A stretch of 64,000 nt of DNA from Eremomyces bilateralis CBS 781.70 (lineage: Eukaryota > Ascomycota > Dothideomycetes > Eremomycetales > Eremomycetaceae). Below are positions 25,729 to 34,300 of the stretch, piece by piece; positions within the stretch are counted from its first letter, which is position 1, and every line of letters begins with the position of its first letter. Under the pieces are notes generated by a model that did not search any database, was not told the origin of the DNA, and saw nothing but the letters and a program-made list of their open reading frames with translations. The position numbers were made by a program, and so were the translations under genes. The stretch spans positions 416,753 through 480,752 of the forward strand of contig NW_022985072.1 of NCBI RefSeq assembly GCF_010015585.1, written 5' to 3'.

Positions 25729-26318
25729 TCATTCTGTCCAACTTCCAGGCATCGGAATCTTCAGGGGCTTGTCACCAGCGACTTTCTTTTGCTTCGCCAA
25801 CTTCTTTTTTTTGCTTTCTAGCGAATTGCTCGTGGTTGAACTCGCACTGGTGAACTGAACACGGCCAGTTGGGCGGATCCCAGCGAAAACGATGGCAACC
25901 ATCTGAAATTCCCTCGACATACTAGTCGGAATGTGGACAGATTGTGTGTGCGCATGGATAGAACGGCCAAAGGTCGATAAAGTTGCCGTATGCATCATAA
26001 TGACAGAAACTATCGTGCGCCCTTCAGGGCGTCCGACGAGAGTGTGTACCGCAGATGACAAGAGATCAAATAGGAAGTAGAAGATTAGAAGTATCACGCG
26101 AGAGAACTTTGAGAAGAATAACTCAACAACATCGAACATAAATCTTGCTGTCGCTTGAGAAGAAACATGGACTTGGACCAAACGCCTCGAAGAACGCCTA
26201 CCTGATAACATCGCAAATACGGCGGGGATGTCTCAGACCAGATTATTCCGATCGAACTGAGCACAAGGCTGCGCTTCACCGCCCAGCTGCTGTATTGGTG
26301 GAAATCCATCTTGGGCAT
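25729..26318 (-). CDS. candidate small gene, splicing unclear
   Basis: Two overlapping minus-strand frames look coding. One starts with ATG at 26318 (MPKMDFHQYSSWAVKRS) and is open past a possible donor after CAG near 26203. The other (ATG 26211, ending 25729) encodes a hydrophobic run (SRVILLIFYFLFDLLSSAV) and a basic tail ending KIPMPGSWTE. A splice from the first frame to an acceptor before MVAIVFAGIRP would give a short protein of about 90 aa; reading straight through gives a 160-aa protein with one membrane segment. Neither is recognisable. It could also be UTR sequence between ILS1 and the RING gene. Confidence 0.25.
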
Positions 26319-26916
26319 TGATGTTGATAAGGCTGTGGGAGGAATATGGAGGGCTGTGAGATGCGGAAACGATGTGGTGGATGAACTGGATGGACGGGAG
26401 GTGTGAGATGTTGAGGTTTGGCTTTTGTACAGCGGCTTGAGGTCACCTTGAAAGGTTGCTGGGGTCGTCTACATGGTACAGATATCTACGACACAATCGT
26501 CCACAAGGCCCGGCATTGTTATAAGCATTGGTCACTAGTAACGGATCGAAGTCTCAGCTTGCTGTCCAATTAAAAAAGATGCTTCTCAGCATCTTGAATT
26601 ACTTGCTATATACTATGCAGTCTGTTCACCATCCTTCAAACCATCTTTCTCACGGGGCGTCATACCACATCACTGATGTGAGCCACACAACCTGCTATAT
26701 ACAGCCTGCGACTGCATTCCCGTCGCCAGAACAAGGTAGGCCCGAATCCAGAACCATACTCCGCCCATGAAACAGATGATATCAACCCACGCAACGCCAT
26801 CGCCATCCCATCCTCATGAGTCATGAGATATCCCGTATCAGATCAACCGATTACGCCGTCCGTCTCCCAACCGTCGTCACGACCCTCCTCGCCCAAGGCC
26901 CGTAAATTCTCATCCA
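26319..26916. other. intergenic, nothing recognised
   Basis: About 600 bp upstream of the weak candidate gene and downstream of the RING-finger gene's stop codon. No ORF, RNA gene or repeat is supported here. Confidence 0.4.
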
Positions 26917-28729
26917 TCACGCAAACCCCGGAAACACCTTCCCCACCACCTTCCGCCACCCGGGCCTCCTCTCATCCTCCTCCTCCACAGTCCGCCCGTC
27001 TTCTCCCCCAGCACCCCGCCCTCCCCCCCGCTCCAACAGCGCCTCCGCCCGCCGTCCCAGCCACTCCGCCCGCCTTTGCGGCTGATCCGGTGGTGGCGCG
27101 TGCGCGAGCGAGCTGGCGCGAAGGTCCGCGAGGGGAGTGATCCGATCGGGGGACGGGTGTCCGGCGGCGGTGGTGGTGGGAGTGGAGTATGCGAGGGGTG
27201 GCGTGGCGATGGGCGGGGTCATAGAGGTGTTTCGCATTTCGACGGGCGAAGGGGTGGAGGTGTCTGGGGTAGGGCGCTGGAAGGGGTTGATGCGCCGGAG
27301 GGAGGAGGGGTAGTCGGTGCGAGGGGGTTCGCCGGCGGAGGAGTGCAGGCGGGCGTGCGCTTGGGATGGGGTGGGGCGATTGCGCAGGGCGTGGTAGGCG
27401 CGGATGAGAGGGTGGGCAGTCCCGTGGGCGGAATCGGGGCGCCAGTCGAGTTGATCGTTTTCGCGGCGGTTGGTGGCGATGCGCTCGCGGCGGACCATAG
27501 CGTTGGTGATGCGGGCTGGGCAGTAGCCATTGGGGAGTGCGGTCTTTTTGCACATGGGGCAGAGAGAGGAATTTTGGAGGAGGAAGGGGTCGATGCAGGA
27601 GGGGTGGTAGATGTGGCGGCAGGGGAGTTCGCGGACGGTGGATTGGTTAGTGTAGTCGTCGAGGCAGATGGGGCAGGTGGGTTGGGGGAAGGAGGGGGCG
27701 TGCGCCGGCATTTTGGGGTCGAATTCGGGGGTTAAGGGTCGGGAGGTGGTTTCGGTGGCGGTTTTTGAGGGGTCGTTCGGAGGTCCGTTGTTGGAAGGGT
27801 TGGGGGTTGGGTCGGAATCGACGGAATAGAGGTATAACGGGAAAGTGTCGATGATGGTTTTTGGCACGGTCATACGCCTGATACCAAGTGTCTCGATATC
27901 GACTTCGCCATTGACGACACGCCTGCGTAATTCGTTTCTCCTTCGTCGTTGGATCCAGTGCATGGCGCACGACGTCGAACTGATGATAAACAGGAGAATC
28001 GCAAGGACGATGAGCAGGAAGACCCATAGGTTCGGTAGCGAGTTCGTCTTTCCCATGTCGATCTGGGCCACCAGCCGAATGTAGTCGGATCCTGGATACA
28101 TCCTGGAGAGGATCTGACCATTTGGGACCGACGATATGTTCCCGTTATACAGGCCTAACTGGTCCATCACCATTTGGCCAGCCTGGCCGGGGATAGCGTA
28201 AATCGGAAATAGGTAATGCGACCTCCATTGCCCGCCATCCCCAATATACCAATCCATCATGTTCGGTGCTGGTGGCATTCCCGTTCCATTATTCGGAAGG
28301 TAGAACATGAATGCGCCCCACCCATCCTTATTTGGGACAGCATCTAGAAAAGCAAGTGTGCAAGTAGAGGAAATCCAGGGCGCAAAAGCGATCGACTGGT
28401 AATTCGAGCCAGGACTGCGAGGTAGATCTCCGTTTCGGACAACATTCGCGGAAATATATCCGGTTGAGTTGCATCGGCCGTCCGCAACCTCAGGAACATA
28501 AAGCAGGCCCGTAATGTCAGTCCCGGGGTTCGATCCGGTCGTGGATAGCGTCCGAATGTTATTATAGCTCATGTGTTGGAAGGAAATATCACTCTACACG
28601 GCACGTCAGCGAGGAGAAAGCATCAACGGGTCAGATATCGTACGTCGAGAGTCGTGAACTCCTCGCGATTTCCTACTGGATGATTTGGATCGATAATATC
28701 GAGGGTGAGGACAGCAAAGTTGACCGCAG
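26917..28729 (-). CDS. membrane RING-H2 E3 ligase (PA-TM-RING type), 5' end unresolved
   Basis: Supported exons: complement(join(26917..28593,28644..28729)), with a 50-bp GT-AG intron. At least one upstream exon with the start and a signal peptide is expected (the exon at 28729 begins in mid-codon) but I cannot place it. The luminal part (about residues 1-200) resembles a protease-associated-like domain and is followed by one membrane segment (NLWVFLLIVLAILLFIIS). The cytosolic side holds a RING-H2 finger (CPICLDDY ... CRHIYHPSCIDPFL ... CPMCK) with the expected C3H2C3 spacing, then a long Pro/Ser/Thr-rich tail. This is the architecture of endomembrane ubiquitin ligases of the PA-TM-RING class. 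Targets are unknown. Confidence 0.8.
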
Positions 28730-29433
28730 CTGTCGAAGGCGGATTAGTCTATGAACTTCAATCTGGGACTCGATTGGGAACATACACATGATGGCGGCTC
28801 AATGGAGGATCCAGTCCTCTCGCGATACTTAATTACTAGACAAGACGTGACAGACCCAACAGCGAACCATCCATTTTTACACGAAGCAAGATGGCAGCAG
28901 CGAGAGATCGGCGCAATGGCAGAGAAAAGGACAGCAACCGAGCAGAGCGGTGAGATGGGAGGTGCTGCGGTTCAAACGCAAGGAGATTCAAAGGTGACGG
29001 AGATGATACGGCGATGTTGCGGAGAATCTGAGGAGTCGAGGGCTCATGGGGAAGGAGACGCTGATTGGCTGTAGGGAGGGAAGGCGACCAGGCGGCAAGG
29101 CGGAAAGGCGGAAGGCCCGCCAGGCTTATTCATGTTCGAAGCTAAATCGGGGGGCTAGCGCTTCCTTCAGTGCTGCGACTCTCCACGGAGCCAAGCTTGT
29201 GGGAAAGCTTAACTAGTGCAGTAGTGCTAAAATGAACTGTACCAGGGCCACTTGCTCCGTTCCCGAGGCGATTGTGGATGAGGATTAATCACGACAAACC
29301 TGGGGTTACAAGGACATATATCGCGTGTCTAGACCAAATCCAGGAGGGTCACCGAATGTACAATAACAAAGAAATCAATTAATAATGAGTCGAAGCTTGG
29401 AACAATTGGACATGGAGCTGGGAGGCTGCATCG
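28730..29433. promoter_or_regulatory. divergent region between RING gene and NGG1
   Basis: This holds the missing 5' part of the RING-finger gene at its left end, and shared promoter sequence. A short AAGGCGG-type run of imperfect repeats occurs near 29085-29120. The plus-strand ORF at 28751-29074 starts at a true-looking ATG but has no family resemblance and overlaps the expected first exon of the minus gene. Confidence 0.4.
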
Positions 29434-29513
29434 CACGTGACTCAGTTAGCTGAACGCCTGAACCTAAGCTGCCAAGACCGGCACGTGCATCGAAAGACCT
29501 CTAGTTCACGTGA
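29434..29513. promoter_or_regulatory. cluster of three CACGTG boxes and one TGACTCA
   Basis: CACGTG hexamers lie at 29434-29439, 29482-29487 and 29507-29512; the last sits in the full palindrome TCACGTGA (29506-29513). A Gcn4/Cpc1-type TGACTCA (29438-29444) overlaps the first. They lie about 170-250 bp upstream of the NGG1 start codon. CACGTG is bound by bHLH factors such as Cbf1 in fungi; the binding itself is inference. Confidence 0.5.
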
Positions 29514-29683
29514 TATCGAATTCATCGCGATGGAACATCAATTCATCATTTCCACCTTCTCCAGATTCACCCATCCATACCACACAACCCGCCCATGTTA
29601 CAATTTCTACGATCCTGACCGCTAGTCTCGGCGAGCTAACCGTCAGCCCTCTTTTCCCTCGATCTTTTCTCCCCATCCTCGCC

Positions 29684-31855
29684 ATGGCGCCCACCAGCAG
29701 TAAGACCCGGGGTAAACCCCACCCCCGGAGCAGTGCCAGTCGCAACACCACTCCCGCCAGCGCCAGCGCTGTTTCCGTCTCCATCGACCTCCCGCCTTCC
29801 TCCTCCTATTTCCAAACAAACCTCGCCCCTTCCTCCGCCCCGGCAACAGTCGAAGACATCCTCGACGATGGCGGCGCGGGCCAAGCCCCTCCCTCCGCCG
29901 CCGCCATCCATAGCATGCAGGACGAAGTCAAGTCGAAGGTGGTCTCAATTCTGAATGCGCGCGGAGAGACGTGTGAGCGGCTGATACGGGAGCTGTCGAA
30001 AAAGCGGAAGGAGCGCATTGAACGGAATCGAGAGAAGGAACGATTGGAGAGAGAGGCGGAGGAAAGGAAGAGGAAGCAGAAGCAGACAAAGAAGAGGGAG
30101 AAAGATGATGAGAGGCCACCTGCTGTGGGAGCCCATGGGGTCACTCGGCAGGATGGTGCCGAAATGAAGGGTAAGTCCATATGGTTTCAAACGTTGTCTA
30201 CATTTCTATTGTTCTTCGGCCGTGTAAATTACCATGTGTTGTCTGTCAGTGTATTGCTGCCGCAAGAATCTCTATCCGTTCCTATTTTGTTCAAAGTCAT
30301 GGATACTCGCACGAAACGAAGGCGGTCTCTTCAAGAGGTCGCGCGACTGGTGGTCGACGAATGGATGCGCAAAGTTACCAGAATCAGAATCAAGTCTAAC
30401 TCTTCGCCCATTAAAGCAATGGACACATCGTCCTCAATATCATCTCCAGCTTCTGCAGCTCCCCCTTCCGTTGCCGCCACCGCCCCCCGAGCCGAATCTA
30501 TCGCATCAGTAATCTCTTCGGAAGACTCCCATCAGCCGTCTCCTGCTCCCGCCGTCCGCCAGTACCAGACATTTGGACCCGACCCCTCGACTTTTCCGGA
30601 CCCCACGGTCTACCATATAAGAGATGTCAGCCCTGGCATGACCGAAGAAGAACAGAAGGAGATTTACTGCGTTGCCTCATATCCCCATGACGACCTGCAT
30701 GACCTCACCCCTGGGACACCGCCCGATCGAGATTTCAGCAATGCCAAGCCGGCCACTCAGGTCAGCGCAATAGCGTTCGCCAACTACGTGGAACCCTACA
30801 TCAGACCCTTGACAGAGGAGGATCTTGTATTTCTCAGAGAGAAGCAAGATCGGGTGACACCCTTCGTCATGCCTCCACGAGGACCGCGGCACTTTCGAGA
30901 TATCTGGGCAGACGAAGACGGCGCCATGGACGTGGACAGCGATGACGAGAAGCTCCCTCAAAACGAAGCCCGTGGAAGCGTCAACAACATAAACGACGAG
31001 GTCGCCCAAACAGACCAAGTCTCCGCTGGCCCGGTCCTCGCTCGCCTCCTCCAATCCATGCGCGCCGAAGGCCGTCCCTCTGAAACCGACAAAGAAACCA
31101 ACGGCGATACCAACATCGACGACATCGACTTCGACATCAGCGCCCAACTTGCCGCCGCCGATTCCGGCGAATCCCTCACCAATGGCGCAGCTAACGGCAC
31201 CTCCTCAACCCCCGCCAACCCCACCCTCCCCTCCTCCACCGCCTTCGCCGAAATATCCACTAACCCCTCCCTCAAATCCCTCCCCCCCACCAAGCAAACC
31301 TACACCCAACTCGACGACCGCGCCCTCCAAGAACTCCGCCACATCGGCTTCATCGGCCCCGACGACACCCCCTCCTACGACTCCCACTTCGACGACGAAG
31401 TCGCCGCGCGCCTCCGCCTCCTCCAGTCCGAGCTCAAAACCCAAATCATCATGAACGCCGCCCGCAAGGCCCGCCTATACGAGCTCGCCGAGGAATCCAT
31501 GGCCATGCAAGAGTTCGGCAGCATCTCCGACGACCTCGACGGCCAGCTCAACCAGGCGTACCTCAAGCGCAACCGCACCATGGGCAAGGGGAAGAAGAAC
31601 GTCAAGCGGCCGGTCGGCGCGCAGGGGGCAGCGGCGGCAGCCGCAGCCGCAGGGGTGACGCGGCCAACAGTAGGGGAGCCGATTCGCGCGCTGATGGAAC
31701 GGAGGGCGAAGTGGAATAGCATCATTGGGCCGGTGGTGAATTTTGGGAGGACGGGGGTGCCGAGGGAGAGTGTGTTTGATGAGGAGACAATTCGGCGGTT
31801 GGTAGAGAGGGAGAAGGAGACGTGGGGGGAGGGAGGGGAGGAGGGGGAGGCGTGA
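29684..31855 (+). CDS. NGG1: SAGA/ADA complex subunit Ada3/Ngg1
   Basis: Preferred model: join(29684..30170,30417..31855), 641 aa, ATG of MAPTSSKTRG. The N-terminal half has a long charged helix (about 95-145, Lys/Glu/Arg-rich). The conserved middle includes TFGPDPSTFPDPTVYHIRDV, EEQKEIYCVASYPHDDL and GTPPDRDFSNAKPATQVSA, typical of filamentous Ngg1. The Ada3 C-terminal domain follows (YTQLDDRALQELRHIGFIG ... KWNSIIGPVVNFGR). Ada3 links Gcn5 and Ada2 in SAGA and ADA histone acetyltransferase modules. The intron is unusual: GTAAGT at 30171, a CTAAC branch site 16 nt before the acceptor TTAAAG at 30416, 246 bp long, and open in frame throughout, so an unspliced form would add 82 residues. Confidence 0.88.
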   Translation: MAPTSSKTRGKPHPRSSASRNTTPASASAVSVSIDLPPSSSYFQTNLAPSSAPATVEDILDDGGAGQAPPSAAAIHSMQDEVKSKVVSILNARGETCERLIRELSKKRKERIERNREKERLEREAEERKRKQKQTKKREKDDERPPAVGAHGVTRQDGAEMKGKSIWFQTLSTFLLFFGRVNYHVLSVSVLLPQESLSVPILFKVMDTRTKRRRSLQEVARLVVDEWMRKVTRIRIKSNSSPIKAMDTSSSISSPASAAPPSVAATAPRAESIASVISSEDSHQPSPAPAVRQYQTFGPDPSTFPDPTVYHIRDVSPGMTEEEQKEIYCVASYPHDDLHDLTPGTPPDRDFSNAKPATQVSAIAFANYVEPYIRPLTEEDLVFLREKQDRVTPFVMPPRGPRHFRDIWADEDGAMDVDSDDEKLPQNEARGSVNNINDEVAQTDQVSAGPVLARLLQSMRAEGRPSETDKETNGDTNIDDIDFDISAQLAAADSGESLTNGAANGTSSTPANPTLPSSTAFAEISTNPSLKSLPPTKQTYTQLDDRALQELRHIGFIGPDDTPSYDSHFDDEVAARLRLLQSELKTQIIMNAARKARLYELAEESMAMQEFGSISDDLDGQLNQAYLKRNRTMGKGKKNVKRPVGAQGAAAAAAAAGVTRPTVGEPIRALMERRAKWNSIIGPVVNFGRTGVPRESVFDEETIRRLVEREKETWGEGGEEGEA

Positions 31856-32861
31856 GTGGTAGGGTTTATTTGCTGAGTTCATGTTCATATTGTCTGGGTA
31901 CTGATATGACATGGATGTATTTGATGGGGACTGGTTGTGGAGTTTCTCTGGGCTATTTGGGTTGGGTGCGGGACGGAAATGTTAGACACGATGAGTCCGC
32001 TGGGATATTAGCATTGCGAGGTGTTCGGTGGTTGGGTTTGATACCTACATCTAGGAGGTTGTTTCTCTCAATGGAAGACTGATTTGTCCAATTTGAGCTT
32101 AATGTTCATCTACAGCATTGTCTACCTAAGGGAGTCCGGCATCCAGATCAAGGTAGAGATTTTAGAAATGGAGCCAGCGCTTCCCAATGTTGGCTGAATC
32201 CACTCATGAAACCCAAACGAGGTGTTTTATCCCGCTGAAAGGGCTGCCAAACCGCCTATGTCGTATAACGCGAAGCATATCCACCGCCAGATGATGTGAA
32301 TCCGAAAGGGGCCTCAAAAGATCTATACTATATACTGAGTTACTTTAAAATCTGCCAGCGGAAGACAGTCCAGGTCGTTGGTACTGCTGTAAAACTGCCC
32401 TGGTTCCTGTTCGTCAAATTGGAGAAGGTTTATATAGTAGAGAGAACAAAGCCATCCAGGTAATAGGTCCACCCTCCAAGTTTTGGCAGGTCGGCAGCTC
32501 AATTTCTGCTTAGGTTGGCTTTTTTTTTCTTTTGCTTTGGACTTCTTGCGTTCCTCTGGACGTTCTTCATTTTATATCACCGGGTGTAATTCATACTCGC
32601 ATGCAACGAGGGCGGATTGGACGGTAGTGAGTGAGTTCCATGATGATGATGCACGAGATAACAGTTAGATTCAGGGGTAGAATATCCAGTGTTGAACAAT
32701 AATGCGCTGATTTAATATCCGTCCTCGTCCATGGGTGAGAAAAATGTCACGTAATCCAGAGGTCCTGGCTCGCCAGTTAAGTCCCTCCATACGTGTCGTC
32801 CGCCTTCTCCTACAACCAATATCTTATCTTCTTCTCTTCCGCTCGCTCCGTTTCCTGCGAA
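31856..32861. other. intergenic, nothing recognised
   Basis: About 1 kb downstream of NGG1. A T-rich run occurs at 32519-32540. No ORF with family resemblance, no RNA gene and no repeat is supported. Confidence 0.4.
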
Positions 32862-33320
32862 CTATCCAACCTTTCTGGTTCTAGCTGTCTCGTCGAACTC
32901 TCTTATACCAAACGATAGCATTCCCACATTTCTCTTGTTCGTCAATACGAGGAGGTTGGACATATCCACCCCCCTTTCACCATGCTTCGACGAAGCTGCG
33001 TGGTCAAAAGCCATGCTAGGGTTGACCGTTGGAGTGATTGTCTGTATGAAATCGGCCGTTTTATATTCTTCATCCGATGGGTCTGAAGTGTCAGAATCCA
33101 CCCAGACATACGGGATTTCGAACGCCCGCACACGATGAATCCCGTCTCTTTCCATCCATCGAACAATCCCGTGGTAGTCGGAATATACCACCCTCGTTCC
33201 ATGTATCGCGACACTCAATAACACGGTAAGCGGCGCAATCCCTCCATTAATTAGCCCATCATCATCGAGCCCTTCTAACCTAGATTCCGTTGCTGGCGTG
33301 GCCACCGCCGCTGGGCTCAT
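32862..33320 (-). CDS. hypothetical protein
   Basis: A minus-strand frame open from 33491 to 32862. The first true ATG in it is at 33320, giving 152 aa (MSPAAVATPATESR...). The sequence is balanced in composition and includes TRVVYSDYHGIVRWMERDG, which loosely recalls a blade of a fungal beta-propeller lectin, and an acidic loop (DSDTSDPSDEEY). No domain can be named. It may be an exon or a remnant of a larger gene, since it sits next to a clearly broken gene on the other strand. Confidence 0.3.
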   Translation of the reverse strand: MSPAAVATPATESRLEGLDDDGLINGGIAPLTVLLSVAIHGTRVVYSDYHGIVRWMERDGIHRVRAFEIPYVWVDSDTSDPSDEEYKTADFIQTITPTVNPSMAFDHAASSKHGERGVDMSNLLVLTNKRNVGMLSFGIREFDETARTRKVG

Positions 33321-33479
33321 GGATGATTGAGAACGGTTCGACCGTACCGTGTATCTGGTCCAGGGTGTCCGGTGTCGAGATCGCTGCTGGTATGCTGTGT
33401 TGTCCAATCGCCATCCATAGAGAGAGGGTACCGTAGACGTCTGCCAAGATAAACTAATTATCCCTTTTAGGAATATACC

Positions 33480-34090
33480 CTTAGTTATCAATTATTCCCA
33501 ATTCCCAATTCTACGGAGTCGTCCGTTTCCCACGCTCCCCAGCCTGTCCAAGTATCACCTATAGGTCCTGCATGTATCTCACCGCCGGTGCGTACCAAGC
33601 GGAAGCGTTCTCAAGAAGTCTCTGAAGCTGAAGCCGAGGAGCCAAAGGACGAGCACGATGCGAAGCAGCCCCAAAGCCTTCTGCCCCAATTTGAGCTCCC
33701 GGAGAAGAACCTGCAAATATTCAATGGGGAAGAGATGGATTCTATAGATAATGCTCCGACCCTGAAACGGTCTTCGTCACAGCGTTCCATAGCCGTGTCA
33801 TCAGAAACGGGCACGCGCTCTTCTGACTTGACCGCCTACTACATTGTATCCTAGAAACCGTCTTACCAAGGCCAGTAGACGCATCCTGACAAGACACATC
33901 ACAAGCTGAGTACTCCCATCATTATAATCACGAGCTGCTATGGCGAGATTATGAAAGCATAGCTACCGCGCTGCGAAAGAAAGGAGCTGGCAAGACCCAA
34001 GTCACGCTACAGGATCTGCCTAAGCACAGGCACCAGAATCTCAGCAAGGAACGAAACGCAAAGGTGCCATTATACGTAAGATCTCAATAG
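33480..34090 (+). pseudogene. broken copy of a multi-copy-looking fungal gene
   Basis: Coding-like sequence in at least two frames. From about 33500 an open frame without an ATG reads PQPVQVSPIGPACISPPV, then a basic/acidic segment (RTKRKRSQEVSEAEAEEPKD), then SSSQRSIAVSSETGTRSSDL, and stops at 33854. The next segment continues in another frame (PRNRLTKASRRILTRHI). Then 33890-34090 is open in a third block (NHELLWRDYESIATALRKKG ... NAKVPLYV) ending at a GTAAGA that could be a donor. The order suggests one gene damaged by frameshifts. The N-terminal style resembles repeated, lineage-specific fungal families (possibly the DUF7924/PD-(D/E)XK-like group), from memory only. Confidence 0.5.
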
Positions 34091-34300
34091 CCATGCGTCT
34101 GACGAAAGTTCGTGATCATTATCCAACTGCTCGTTCTATATTCCCAGACCCACCGATATTGCGGTTCAATCAAACTCCAATCCAATGATTAAAGGTACCA
34201 CGATCGTCGCTTTAGAATTCCTCCTTAGAAACAGCCTCGAGATAAGCGAAGGATAGCAGATACCAGGCCATACACGATACCAGCAGTCCGTACCCGACAC

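Noticed and set aside
26823-27735. Plus-strand ORFs opposite the RING gene tail
   Set aside because: Gly/Val-rich antisense of a Pro/Ser-rich tail; no domain.
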